DNA from: Caryophanales bacterium
GTDB lineage: Bacteria; Bacillota_I; Bacilli_A; RFN20; CAG-826
Direction: 5' to 3'
DNA length: 30,840 bases
Assembly: GCA_028726925.1 (NCBI GenBank)
Contig: JAQYPI010000037.1
Coordinates: forward strand, 1-30,840
A program made the translations under genes and the position numbers. Of this stretch, positions 14,356 through 22,635 are shown in pieces. Numbering within the stretch: position 1 is the first letter of the stretch; every line of letters begins with the position of its first letter. The notes beneath the pieces were generated by a model. It did no database searches and had not been told where the DNA came from. It saw only the letters and a list, made by a program, of their open reading frames with translations.

Positions 14356-15761
14356 TCTAATTTACCTCCCCTGCCACCAACGGTGATTTCCTTCACGCGG
14401 ATGGTCGGCTGGCCGACGTTGACAGGAACGGAGCCGGAGCTCGCGCCGCAATTCCCTTGCCCAAGGGCGAGGTCGTTGCCAACACGGTCGATGTTCATGA
14501 GGACTTCCATGCCCGATCCGATGAGGGTGCAACCCTTGACGGGTTCGGCAATCTTGCCGTCGCGGATGATGTAGGCTTCGCTCGCAGAGAAGTTGAATTC
14601 CCCGGTGGTCGGTTCGACGGAACCCCCGCCGAAGTTGGCGACGTAAATGCCGAGCTTGGTGTCCGCGATGATGTCTTCGGGTTTGTCCTTGCCCGGGGCG
14701 ATGTAGGTGTTGCTCATGCGAGAGACCGGCGCGAAACGATAGCTTTGGCGACGGGAAGTCCCGTTTGGTTCCATCCCGAGGCGACGCCCGTTGAGACGGT
14801 CGACCATGAACCCTTTGCAGATGCCTTTCTCGATGAGAAGGTTCTTTTTGGTTTTGACCCCTTCGGAGTCGATGTTGTTGGACCCCCATTCGTTCGGGAT
14901 CGTGCCATCGTCATAAGCGGTGACAAGCGTCGAGGCGATTTGCTTTCCAATCGAGTCGGAGAAGACCGAAAGGTGCTTCGCGGTGGCTGCCGCCTCGAGG
15001 CTATGGCCGCAGGCCTCGTGGAAGATGACACCGCCCCAACCATTCGAGATGACGACGGGGAAACGCCCGGAGGGGCATTCCTTCGCGGTCAAGAAGAGGA
15101 TGGTTTTCTCCCCGTTCTTCCGGGCGAGGGCCCGGTAATCAAGCACGTCTTTGAAGTAATGCCAACCATCGGCCCGGCCGGGGCCATCGAAACTGCTTTC
15201 GATGACGCCCCCTTCGCCTGCTCCGATCGATTGAAGGACGAGACGCCCCCTTTCTTCTTCGTTCACGAATTCCTTCGCGATGCTTCCTTCCGCGACGAAG
15301 AGTTGGAACACGCGATGCGTGGTCGCGAACACGTCCACGATGCGGACGATGCGCGGATCGACCGCTTTCGTTTCCTCATAGCATTCCTTGAGAAGGGCGA
15401 TTTTTTCCTCGGTCGGAACGTCGTAAAGATGGTCCGAGATCTTGTTGATGACTTTCACCCTTTGCTTTTTGACGGTTTCGACTTCGATAACTCTTTCGCC
15501 TTCAAAAGAAGCGGAAAGCGAGGAAGCGAGTTTCCTCAAGCTCTTCGGCGTGAGGTCGCTTGTGTAACCATAAACGCTATTGGTGCCTTGGAAAATGCGG
15601 ATGCCGCATCCATAACCTTGGCCACCGCCGACCCCTTCGACCCTGCCGTTGTCCAAAACGATGGATTGGGAATCGGTTTGCTCGCAATAAATCTCAGCAT
15701 AGTCGCCGCCCGTCGCGAGGGCGTCGTTCAAGACTTGCTTTGCCAATGCTTTGCTGATCAT
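14352..15761 (-). CDS. tldD: TldD catalytic subunit of the TldD/E metalloprotease
   Basis: This 469-residue protein has the zinc-protease motif H248-E-A-C-G-H253, within GGVIFHEACGHSLEA, followed by the TldD hallmarks IDSEGVKTKKNLLIEKGICKGFMVDRLNGRRLG, RMSNTYI and GGGSVEPTTGEFNFSASEAYIIRDG. It carries the active site of the TldD/E complex. The start MISKALAKQV at 15761 is preferred over the longer open frame because a purine-rich GGGAAAGGAAAA site lies just upstream and the extension would run through the promoter. No RiPP precursor was recognised beside it, so a general peptidase role is as likely as maturation. Confidence 0.95.
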   Translation of the reverse strand: MISKALAKQVLNDALATGGDYAEIYCEQTDSQSIVLDNGRVEGVGGGQGYGCGIRIFQGTNSVYGYTSDLTPKSLRKLASSLSASFEGERVIEVETVKKQRVKVINKISDHLYDVPTEEKIALLKECYEETKAVDPRIVRIVDVFATTHRVFQLFVAEGSIAKEFVNEEERGRLVLQSIGAGEGGVIESSFDGPGRADGWHYFKDVLDYRALARKNGEKTILFLTAKECPSGRFPVVISNGWGGVIFHEACGHSLEAAATAKHLSVFSDSIGKQIASTLVTAYDDGTIPNEWGSNNIDSEGVKTKKNLLIEKGICKGFMVDRLNGRRLGMEPNGTSRRQSYRFAPVSRMSNTYIAPGKDKPEDIIADTKLGIYVANFGGGSVEPTTGEFNFSASEAYIIRDGKIAEPVKGCTLIGSGMEVLMNIDRVGNDLALGQGNCGASSGSVPVNVGQPTIRVKEITVGGRGGKLE

Positions 15762-15777
15762 GTGGCTTTTCCTTTCC

Positions 15778-15833
15778 CGCGCATTCTTGCGCGCGTTATT
15801 TCGATAGTTTATAGGTCGGCAAAAAATGTACAA
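15778..15833 (-). promoter_or_regulatory. Promoter and leader hairpin of tldD-pmbA
   Basis: On the minus strand TTGTAC (plus 15828-15833) and TAAACT (plus 15806-15811) are 16 bases apart. In the leader, CGCGCA (15778-15783) and TGCGCG (15788-15793) form a perfect 6-4-6 hairpin. The promoter touches the start of the divergent 15833 gene, so the two transcription units share the same few dozen bases. Confidence 0.5.
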
Positions 15834-16423
15834 TGAGAAAAATGAATTCCTCGATCGTTTTGCAACACCTCAATGAATCCTTCGCGCGCCAAAGGATGTC
15901 TTTCACCAAAGAAGACTATCGTTTTTTGGAAGGCAAGAGCACCCCGGAAGGGCGACGCCTGGGGATGTTTTCCTTGGCGTATCTCAAACGCAAAAAGCTC
16001 ATCGAGTCCGCCTCCATCTACTACGGATATGTTTTCAAGGATTACCAAAGAACCGAGGATGCCAAATCCTTTTATCCCACGTGGGTTTTGTTCAGCCCCC
16101 ATCCGTATTTTCAGGAGAACCCTGAGCATTACGAGGAGATGATCCCTCTCCTACAGGAACGGTATGCAAAGAAGAAAAAGTTCCGCCGAGAGAAGGTGGA
16201 ATGTGCGTTGCACGAAAAGTTCGCGGATGCCTCGATGCTGTCAATCGACCCCTCAATAACGAATGGACGCCCCCTCTATCTTTGCATTGTTTATTTCCAT
16301 CGCGAGCATATTTCCGAACCGCGTTTCGCCATTTCCCCGTTCCTCGCGAACCCCGAAGTCTCGAAGGAATTGCTCTACCTCCCAGAGCAGTATTGGACGA
16401 AAGAATACGCCGAGAGCCGTTGA
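15833..16423 (+). CDS. Protein of unknown function (196 aa)
   Basis: This soluble, basic, aromatic-rich protein has no signal peptide or membrane segment. Notable segments are SFTKEDYRFLEGKSTPEGRRLGMFSLAYLKRKKLIESASIYYGYVFKDYQR near the start and RPLYLCIVYFHREHISEPRFAISPFLANPEVSKELLYLPEQYW near the end. I do not recognise a family. The start could be ATG 15833 or ATG 15842; neither has a Shine-Dalgarno. It is divergent from tldD and followed by the rpmE promoter. The codon pattern and intact length suggest a real gene. Confidence 0.72.
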   Translation: MRKMNSSIVLQHLNESFARQRMSFTKEDYRFLEGKSTPEGRRLGMFSLAYLKRKKLIESASIYYGYVFKDYQRTEDAKSFYPTWVLFSPHPYFQENPEHYEEMIPLLQERYAKKKKFRREKVECALHEKFADASMLSIDPSITNGRPLYLCIVYFHREHISEPRFAISPFLANPEVSKELLYLPEQYWTKEYAESR

Positions 16424-16459
16424 ACGTTCCCCTTCCCTTTGGGAATCGGAAGAAAAAGG

Positions 16460-16488
16460 TTGTTTCCGGTTTTGGTAACGCGTATACT
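16460..16488 (+). promoter_or_regulatory. Promoter of rpmE
   Basis: TTGTTT (16460-16465) and TATACT (16483-16488) are 17 bases apart, giving a leader of about 45 nt with an AAAGGAG site (16525-16531) before the ATG at 16539. Confidence 0.75.
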
Positions 16489-16538
16489 TCTAACGCTCTC
16501 TGTGCGGCAATACGTCGTACGGCGAAAGGAGTTGTAAC

Positions 16539-16757
16539 ATGAAGAAGAACATCCATCCGAACTACAAGCATTGCACGGTCACCTGCACCACTTGCGGAAG
16601 CACCTTCGAATCGGGTTCCACCCTTGGCGACATCAAGGTCGATACCTGCTCGAACTGCCACCCCTTCTACACCGGCAATCAGCGCGTCGTTATGGCGGAC
16701 GGTCGCATCGACCGCTTCAACAAGAAGCTCGCCAAAGCCAAAAAAGAAGGCAAGTAA
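16539..16757 (+). CDS. rpmE: 50S ribosomal protein bL31, zinc-binding type
   Basis: This 72-residue protein starts MKKNIHPNYKHCTVTCTTCGSTF and carries two Cys pairs, CxxC at 16-19 and CxxC at 37-40 (DTCSNCHPFYTG). These mark the zinc-binding (C+) type of bL31, which bridges the central protuberance and the small subunit. It is monocistronic, with its own promoter, a good ribosome-binding site and an intrinsic terminator. A Zur-type operator controlling a C- paralogue would be expected elsewhere if the organism has both forms; none is visible here. Confidence 0.97.
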   Translation: MKKNIHPNYKHCTVTCTTCGSTFESGSTLGDIKVDTCSNCHPFYTGNQRVVMADGRIDRFNKKLAKAKKEGK

Positions 16758-16772
16758 TCCCGACGTAAGGCT

Positions 16773-16800
16773 GGCCGCTTCCTGCTGGAGGCGGCCTTTT
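16773..16800 (+). terminator. Terminator of rpmE
   Basis: GGCCGC (16773-16778) pairs with GCGGCC (16791-16796), and an inner TCC/GGA extends the stem. A T-rich tail begins at 16797. Confidence 0.9.
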
Positions 16801-16833
16801 CTTTCTTAACCCCTGAGATTGGTCGCGCGCACG

Positions 16834-16842
16834 TGCTATAAT
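16834..16842 (+). promoter_or_regulatory. Extended -10 promoter of metG-rlmCD
   Basis: TG at 16834-16835 precedes a perfect TATAAT (16837-16842), an extended -10 arrangement. No good -35 box lies at the right distance. The leader is about 35 nt and includes GGAGG (16870-16874) before the ATG at 16882. Confidence 0.7.
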
Positions 16843-16881
16843 CACGCCGATCCGCTCACACGCACAAACGGAGGTCCCCCC

Positions 16882-18507
16882 ATGCCCGATTCCAAAAAGA
16901 AGTTCTACATTTCCACCCCCATTTACTATCCGAGCGCTTCCCCCCACCTCGGTCACGCCTATTGCACCACCATGTGCGACGTAATCGCCCGCGGGAAAAG
17001 ACTCAGGGGGTATGACGTTTTCTTCGTCACCGGCCTCGATGAGCACGGCCAGAAAATCGAGAAGAACGCGGAAGCCAAAGGCGTAACGCCCCAAGCTTTC
17101 GTCGATGAGGTCGCCAAGACCTTCACGTCCCTTTGGAACGCGATGGAGATCTCGAACGACGACTTCATCCGCACCACGGAGGAACGCCACGTATCCACCG
17201 TGCAGAAGATCTTCTCGCGCATGCTGAAGCAAGACGACATTTATCTCTCGTCCTACACGGGCTGGTATTGCGTCCACGAGGAGACGTTCTGGACCGAGAC
17301 CCAAGTGGAAGTCGAAGGAGGGGAACACCTTTGCCCCGAATGCCATCGCCCCGTCGAGAAGGCAAGCGAGGACGCCTATTTCTATCGCTGCACCAAATAC
17401 AGCGATTTCCTGACGGATTTCTTCGATACGCATCCTTCCTTCATCACCCCGGAATCTCGGAAGAACGAGATGATCAACACCTTCATCAAACCGGGTCTCC
17501 AGGATCTTTGCGTTTCCCGCACCTCGTTTACCTGGGGCGTCCCCGTCCTCGAAGATCCGAAGCACGTCGTTTACGTCTGGCTCGATGCCCTTACGAACTA
17601 CATCACGTCCCTCGGCTATCTACAGGAAGATGACTCCAAATTCCAGGAATTCTGGCAGGACGAGAACACGGAAATCGTGCACGTCATCGGCGCGGATATC
17701 ACCCGATTCCACACGATCTATTGGCCGATGTTCCTCCATTCCCTTGACCTCCGCGAACCCAATCGGGTTTTCGTCCATGGCCTTCTCATGATGAAGGACG
17801 GGAAGATGAGCAAATCAAAGGGCAACGCGATTTCCGCGTATCCCCTCATCGAACGTTATGGCGTCGACGCGGTCCGTTATTACCTCGTGAGCGAGGTCCC
17901 GTTCGGGGAAAACGGCATCTTCACCCCCGAGCAATTCGTGATGCGCATCAACCAGGATCTCGCGAACAACCTCGGGAACCTGCTCAACCGCACGGTCTCC
18001 ATGATCGGGAAATATTTCCAAGGCGTCGTGCCCGCGTTCGAAAAGAACGTGAATCCGACCGACAAGGAACTCGAGGATCTCACCGCCCTCACGATCACTC
18101 GTTACGAGACGCTCGTGGATGACCTCAAAGTGACGGAAGCTTATGCCGAGATCATGAATCTCGTTTCTCGCGCGAATAAATACATCGAAGAAAACGCGCC
18201 TTGGGCTTTGGCCAAAGACGAGACCAAGGAGAAGGAACTCCGTTCCGTGATGGCGCACCTCGCCCACGTCTTGTTCGTTGCCGGCATGCTCCTCAAGCCG
18301 ATCCTCGTTCATAAATCCGATGCCATTTTCGACCAGCTTGGCCTTGGGAATGATGAAAGGCATTATGACTTGGTTTCCGATGTCCATTTGCTCGATGACA
18401 AAGTCGTCCACAAAGGAGAGCAACTCTTCCCGCGCCTCGATGCCGAGAAAGAGATCGAAGCCATCAAGGTCATGATGGCCGCCCCGAAAGAAAAGGCCGC
18501 CGCTTAA
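16882..18507 (+). CDS. metG: Methionyl-tRNA synthetase
   Basis: This 541-residue class I enzyme charges tRNA-Met. The HIGH motif reads H22-L-G-H25 and KMSKS is at 308-312 (DGKMSKSKGN). The zinc knuckle of the connecting domain has Cys130 and Cys151-x-x-Cys154, but the usual second Cys is replaced (CVHEE), so His132 or Glu133 may be a ligand. The anticodon-binding helical domain follows, and the protein ends without the C-terminal OB-fold tRNA-binding domain found in Bacillus MetG (about 660 residues). The start at 16882 is set by GGAGG 7 bases upstream; a longer open frame begins inside the promoter. The stop overlaps the rlmCD start by one base. Confidence 0.96.
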   Translation: MPDSKKKFYISTPIYYPSASPHLGHAYCTTMCDVIARGKRLRGYDVFFVTGLDEHGQKIEKNAEAKGVTPQAFVDEVAKTFTSLWNAMEISNDDFIRTTEERHVSTVQKIFSRMLKQDDIYLSSYTGWYCVHEETFWTETQVEVEGGEHLCPECHRPVEKASEDAYFYRCTKYSDFLTDFFDTHPSFITPESRKNEMINTFIKPGLQDLCVSRTSFTWGVPVLEDPKHVVYVWLDALTNYITSLGYLQEDDSKFQEFWQDENTEIVHVIGADITRFHTIYWPMFLHSLDLREPNRVFVHGLLMMKDGKMSKSKGNAISAYPLIERYGVDAVRYYLVSEVPFGENGIFTPEQFVMRINQDLANNLGNLLNRTVSMIGKYFQGVVPAFEKNVNPTDKELEDLTALTITRYETLVDDLKVTEAYAEIMNLVSRANKYIEENAPWALAKDETKEKELRSVMAHLAHVLFVAGMLLKPILVHKSDAIFDQLGLGNDERHYDLVSDVHLLDDKVVHKGEQLFPRLDAEKEIEAIKVMMAAPKEKAAA

Positions 18508-19871
18508 TGGGGAATCGCGGTTTCGAGAAAGTCACCTTTTCCGCCCCGTGCGTCGATTTGACGTTCGAGGGTTTTGGGGTGACCCGAAACGGCAAGGATG
18601 TGGTGTTCGTCCCCGGGATGTTTCCGGGCGATGAAGGCGATGTCCAAATTGAGTATCGAAGGGCGGGACAGCTCTATGGCAAGCTCGTACGCCTAAGCAA
18701 GAAATCCCCGGATCGCATCGATTCTAGGTGCCCCGTGTGTTCGATTTGCGGTGGATGCGTGTTTCAAAAATACGCGTATGAAGCCGAGCTCCGATACAAG
18801 ACGAACAAGGTGAAAGAGCAATTCCGGAAAGTCGCTCACATGGACGTCGATGTCTTGCCGTGCCTTGGCATGGAACATCCGGAATTTTACCGGAACAAAA
18901 TCCAGATGCCTCTAGGTAAAGACCGTAAGGGCAACATCTATTCGGGTTTCTACAAAGCGGGGACCCACGTCATCGTCCCGATCGAGCGTTGCTATATCGA
19001 GGATCAAAGGGCGGAGAAAATCCTGCTTGAAGCGAAAAGGCTCATGAAGAGCATGCGAATCGACCCCTATGTCGAAGACGAAAGATATGGGATCGTCCGA
19101 CATCTTTTGATTCGCACGTCCAAGCATTTCCCCGAAATCATGGTCGTCTTGGTCACGAACGTCGATTCTTTCCCATCGCGTGGCAATTTCGTGAAAGCCC
19201 TCGTCGAGGCTTGCCCAGAGATCACGACCGTCGTGCAGAATGTGAATTCTCGCCAAACCAACGTGATTCTCGGCGAGAAAGAGCGCGTCCTCTACGGCAA
19301 GGGATACATTCGCGATACGCTTTGTGGCGTGTCGTTCCGCATCTCGGCCAAATCGTTCTTCCAGGTGAATCCCATCCAGACGGAAGTCCTTTACCAAAAA
19401 GCCATGGAAGCCGCCCATCTATCGAAAACCGATATTGTGTTCGATGCCTATTCCGGAATCGGGACGATTGGCCTCATCGCCGCGAAGGACTGCGGAAAGG
19501 TCATCTCCGTCGAGATCGTGAAAGAAGCGGTCGCGGACGGGAAAAGAAACGCTGCCCAAAACGGCATTACCAATTACGAGATGTATTGCGACGACGCCTC
19601 TGCATTCATGAACCGAATGGCCAAAGATAAGCGACCCGTGGATGTGTTATTCATGGATCCGCCCCGCAAAGGAAGCGATGAGAGATTCCTTAACGCCGCG
19701 ATAAAACTCGCCCCGAAGCGCATCGTCTATATCTCGTGCGATCCCTCGACGTTGGCCAGGGATGTCGCGTATCTTTCGAAATCCTACAACGTGGAATCCG
19801 TCCAGCCCGTGGACATGTTCCCGCGCTCCTTCCACGTTGAAACGGTCTGTGCTTTATCGTTGAAGAAATAA
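18507..19871 (+). CDS. rlmCD: 23S rRNA uracil-C5 methyltransferase (RlmCD/RumA type)
   Basis: This 454-residue protein has an N-terminal TRAM domain (about 8-65), a 4Fe-4S-type cysteine cluster (Cys75, Cys81, Cys84 and a later Cys near 158 in ERCYIED) and a Rossmann methyltransferase domain. The latter shows DAYSGIGTIGLIAA (SAM binding), MDPPRKG and the catalytic Cys in YISCDPSTLARD. It transfers a methyl group to C5 of uridines in 23S rRNA. One enzyme often serves both U747 and U1939 in Gram-positives, hence the name; specificity cannot be read directly. It is translationally coupled to metG (TAATG). No clear intrinsic terminator follows on the plus strand. Confidence 0.92.
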   Translation: MGNRGFEKVTFSAPCVDLTFEGFGVTRNGKDVVFVPGMFPGDEGDVQIEYRRAGQLYGKLVRLSKKSPDRIDSRCPVCSICGGCVFQKYAYEAELRYKTNKVKEQFRKVAHMDVDVLPCLGMEHPEFYRNKIQMPLGKDRKGNIYSGFYKAGTHVIVPIERCYIEDQRAEKILLEAKRLMKSMRIDPYVEDERYGIVRHLLIRTSKHFPEIMVVLVTNVDSFPSRGNFVKALVEACPEITTVVQNVNSRQTNVILGEKERVLYGKGYIRDTLCGVSFRISAKSFFQVNPIQTEVLYQKAMEAAHLSKTDIVFDAYSGIGTIGLIAAKDCGKVISVEIVKEAVADGKRNAAQNGITNYEMYCDDASAFMNRMAKDKRPVDVLFMDPPRKGSDERFLNAAIKLAPKRIVYISCDPSTLARDVAYLSKSYNVESVQPVDMFPRSFHVETVCALSLKK

Positions 19872-19951
19872 ATTGGTGCTCACTAGAATATAACTTGAAG
19901 AACTTGAATTATTGACCGGGAAAGGAAGTAAAAAAAACCGGCCATTGGATT

Positions 19952-19994
19952 GTTAAAGTATACTGTGATAGTAGACTATAAAGTAGACTTTAAC
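19952..19994. repeat. Tandem AGTA(T/G)ACT repeats inside an 8-bp inverted repeat
   Basis: Three copies of AGTAKACT lie at 19957-19964, 19970-19977 and 19982-19989, spaced 13 and 12 bases apart. The last two extend to AGTAGACT(A/T)TA. The whole is framed by GTTAAAGT (19952-19959) and ACTTTAAC (19987-19994), a perfect inverted repeat. Near one-helix-turn spacing suggests a protein-binding array, but no regulated gene is obvious: rlmCD ends upstream and an IS remnant lies downstream. Confidence 0.5.
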
Positions 19995-20088
19995 TTAGTT
20001 TTTCAATTGCACGTAAGGGATGGCCTGGTCCGTTATTTTCTAGCCGCCATCGCACCTTTTTGTCTCCTAAACTGAAGCGTACCCCAAA

Positions 20089-20106
20089 TCCTGGATGCCA
20101 GGAGGA
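20089..20106 (+). promoter_or_regulatory. Hairpin covering the ribosome-binding site of the IS3-type remnant
   Basis: TCCTGG (20089-20094) and CCAGGA (20098-20103) form a perfect 6-3-6 hairpin. Its 3' arm overlaps the AGGAGG Shine-Dalgarno (20100-20106) of the transposase fragment that starts at 20118. In RNA this would reduce translation. A larger GATGGC/GCCATC stem (20019-20024 and 20046-20051) lies just upstream. Confidence 0.45.
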
Positions 20107-20117
20107 GGGATTTTTTC

Positions 20118-20282
20118 ATGAAATACACGTTCGAATTCAAGCTTGAGTGCGTCGATAGATGCAAGCGATCGTGGAATGCATCGATTACTACAACAACGAA
20201 AGGATTAAAGACAAACAAAATAGATGCCTCCTTTCCCTTTGCTTTGGTAGGAAAGGGAAACATTTCTCAACTCCAAGGATGA
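20118..20282 (+). pseudogene. IS3-family transposase remnant, internally deleted
   Basis: The frame from ATG 20118 begins MKYTFEFKLECVDR, which resembles the N-terminus of an IS3-type OrfA. From about 20159, in another frame, the sequence reads AIVECIDYYNNERIKDK, which resembles the extreme C-terminal region of IS3 OrfB (IDYYNNERI). Everything between, including the DDE integrase core, is missing, and the junction also shifts the frame. Hence this is a dead remnant. I could not identify convincing terminal inverted repeats. It sits between rlmCD and the rhamnosidase, and its 3' end contains the inverted repeat at 20232-20260. Confidence 0.7.
20232..20260 (-). terminator. Hairpin downstream of the rhamnosidase gene
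   Basis: TTTCCCTTT (20232-20240) and AAAGGGAAA (20252-20260) are perfect 9-bp inverted repeats, 25 bases beyond the rhamnosidase stop. On the minus strand the following sequence is only loosely T-rich (ATCTATTTTGTTTG), so it may terminate or protect the 3' end. It is not a textbook terminator. Confidence 0.4.
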
Positions 20283-20284
20283 AT

Positions 20285-22504
20285 TCATTCCGACGACTTT
20301 TCCAGCAAGAACGACCAGACGTGTTCCTTGTGGTCCTCTTTTAGGACGCGGTTTGCAAAATCGAATTCAAAGCGATTGTCCCCGTCCGTGGCAATTTCGT
20401 AAAGGATTCCGTCTTTCGTAAAAGTATGGGTGGCTTTTATGGTTCCGTGAGGGCTGACGAAAGTCGTTGTACAGGAAGGGATGGATGAATCAAAGCGGGG
20501 AGCGACCCGCACCTTCGCGAAGCCCGGCTCATCAAAGCAGGGGGCGATACCGGCGATCGTGGAATAGAACCATTCCCCAACCGCGCCGAGGGAATAATGG
20601 TTGAAGGAATTCATCCCAACGTCATTGAAACCCTCCCCTTTTTTATAGGAATCCCAACGTTCCCAGATGGTGGTGGCACCGTTCTCGATCATGTAACCCC
20701 AAGAAGGGAATTCTTTGCGGTTCAGAAGTTCATAGGCAAGCTTCGTTTCGCCAAGTTCAACGAGGACTTTCAAGAGGTGCTTGGTGGAATGGAATCCGGT
20801 GGTCAGGTGGCCGAATTCACGGATCTTGCGCACGAGATTCCCCTTTGTTTCCGAGGCGTCGATTAAGCCAAAGGCATAAGCGAGGACATAAGCGCTTTGC
20901 GTGTCCCCTTCGATGGTCCCGTCTTCGTGGAGGTAGGCATCGCGGAAGACTTGGCGGTATTCCATGAATTTCTGGTGGTAATGGCGTGCCTTCTCTTCTT
21001 TCCCGAGAACCGCGGAGATTTTGGAGAGCAAAGAGACATCATAAGCCAAATAGAGAGCGTTATAGACTTCATAGGGCAACGTTTCCATGACGCCAAGCCA
21101 ATCGCCGTAACTGGGTTCCTTCCATAGGCCGTCTTTGCCGCGGCGGAACTTTTCCATAAAGGAAAGGAAGCGCTCCATATAGGGGAAATTCTCTTCCAAA
21201 ACGTCTTTTTCCCCGTAGAAAAGATAGTGCTGATAAGGAATCAAGATGATGGCATCGCTCCAACCGGGGAATCCGGTTGCGAGGACTTCTTGCAGAACAT
21301 AAGGGACCAAAACCGGGATGCCGTTCCCAAAAAGGTCTGCGGAATCGCGCATCGTTTGAAGGTAATGGCGATAGAAAGCGTTCACGTCTTGGCGGTACGC
21401 CGCGGCGGAAAAGAAAATCTGCGCGTCACCGGTCCAACCGAGTCGCTCGTCCCTTTGGGGGCAGTCGGTTGGGAGAGCGAGGAAATTGGAGTGCATCCCC
21501 CACGTGATGTTGCTGTCAAGCTGAGATACCAGCGGGTTGTCGGGAAGGAACGTTCCAACATCCTGAAGGGAAGAGGAAATCGCGATTTGCTCCACCGAAA
21601 GAAGGGAGGCATCCCCTTGAATTTGGATTTCCGCGTAACGGAATCCATGGAAGGTGAAACGAGGGAGGAAGGTTTCTTCGCCCTTGCCGCTTAGGATCAA
21701 ATAGTCTTCGGCGCGCGCTTTCCGAAGGTTTTCTGTATAGAGTTCACCGTTATCTTGGAGGCGCTCGGCGTGACGAAGACGAAGGACTGTGCCTTCTTTC
21801 CCTTGGACGACGACCTTCAAGACGGCGGCGCAATTCTGACCAAAGTCGAACCGGACGCAATCACGGGAAGAAAAGAGGATCTTTCCCTTTTCGCGGCGAA
21901 TCGCTTTGACGGGCGGCAAATCAGAGGGGGTCACCTCCAAGGCGACGTGATAGGTGGAAACCTTCCGGAAGGAAGAGGCGTCATAATCGGGCGAAGAGAA
22001 ATCACCGATATCCAAGCGGTGGTCGATTTTTTGCCCGTTTTGATTGTCGGCATAGACGATTTCGCCTGTCGACCACGTCTCGCTTCCATCGCTTTCGAAC
22101 GCTTCGGTTCCGTTTTGGATTCGATACCACGTCTTCAAAGGGTAGCGGCCAAAGATGTTACGGCATTCCACCGAAAGGAACGAGGCGTACCAACCATCCC
22201 CAAGGATGATTCCGATGGCGTTTTTCCCTTTTCGGAGATAGGGGGCGATGGGGTAGCTGTGTGAAGAAACCCTTTTTCGATTCTCGTCGGCCTCAGGGGC
22301 CATGAAATGGTCCGTGACCAACGCGCCGTTGATGTAAACGAGGGCGATTCCCAAAGCGGCAATGGTCAAAGTTGCCTGCGGGTCGATCGCGGAAAGAAAA
22401 AACTCCCGACGGATATAAGGGGAGGGCATCCCAAACTCCTGGTAGGGGTTCTCGATATCGTAATTTGGATCCGTGATCTGCCCGATCCAGATTCTCTCAC
22501 TCAT
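20285..22504 (-). CDS. Alpha-L-rhamnosidase, GH78 family
   Basis: This 739-residue protein has two N-terminal beta domains (about 1-310), one with the ALGIALVYINGA...GDGWYAS pattern, then an (alpha/alpha)6 barrel with DCPQRDERLGWTGDAQ, whose Glu353 is the expected general acid. TTIWERWDS (Glu615, expected base) follows, and a C-terminal beta sandwich. GH78 enzymes release terminal alpha-L-rhamnose from plant and bacterial glycans and flavonoid glycosides. There is no signal peptide, so it should act in the cytoplasm on imported oligosaccharides or glycosides. It is divergent from the rpiB-like/GH106-like pair. A GATAAT six bases before the ATG and the absence of a Shine-Dalgarno suggest a leaderless transcript. 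It is shorter than many GH78 proteins because it lacks extra carbohydrate-binding modules. Confidence 0.93.
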   Translation of the reverse strand: MSERIWIGQITDPNYDIENPYQEFGMPSPYIRREFFLSAIDPQATLTIAALGIALVYINGALVTDHFMAPEADENRKRVSSHSYPIAPYLRKGKNAIGIILGDGWYASFLSVECRNIFGRYPLKTWYRIQNGTEAFESDGSETWSTGEIVYADNQNGQKIDHRLDIGDFSSPDYDASSFRKVSTYHVALEVTPSDLPPVKAIRREKGKILFSSRDCVRFDFGQNCAAVLKVVVQGKEGTVLRLRHAERLQDNGELYTENLRKARAEDYLILSGKGEETFLPRFTFHGFRYAEIQIQGDASLLSVEQIAISSSLQDVGTFLPDNPLVSQLDSNITWGMHSNFLALPTDCPQRDERLGWTGDAQIFFSAAAYRQDVNAFYRHYLQTMRDSADLFGNGIPVLVPYVLQEVLATGFPGWSDAIILIPYQHYLFYGEKDVLEENFPYMERFLSFMEKFRRGKDGLWKEPSYGDWLGVMETLPYEVYNALYLAYDVSLLSKISAVLGKEEKARHYHQKFMEYRQVFRDAYLHEDGTIEGDTQSAYVLAYAFGLIDASETKGNLVRKIREFGHLTTGFHSTKHLLKVLVELGETKLAYELLNRKEFPSWGYMIENGATTIWERWDSYKKGEGFNDVGMNSFNHYSLGAVGEWFYSTIAGIAPCFDEPGFAKVRVAPRFDSSIPSCTTTFVSPHGTIKATHTFTKDGILYEIATDGDNRFEFDFANRVLKEDHKEHVWSFLLEKSSE

Positions 22505-22510
22505 AACACT

Positions 22511-22516
22511 ATTATC
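22511..22516 (-). promoter_or_regulatory. Candidate -10 box of the rhamnosidase gene
   Basis: GATAAT on the minus strand (plus 22511-22516) lies six bases before the ATG (22502-22504). There is no ribosome-binding site between. The matching -35 region is weak. Confidence 0.4.
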
Positions 22517-22635
22517 GCGAAAACACTAGGATTTATCTATGTCTTTTTCTATGAAAGTGAGAAAAGCGCCGAACCAAGGAAAAATGGGGAAATCCCGTTT
22601 TGGAAAACTTGAAAATCCATACTATTTCCCTTTAC

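Noticed and set aside
14457..15836. Long plus-strand open frame opposite tldD (459 codons)
   Set aside because: A shadow frame caused by codon bias of tldD. The translated sequence is low in recognisable motifs, whereas tldD shows its complete set of motifs.
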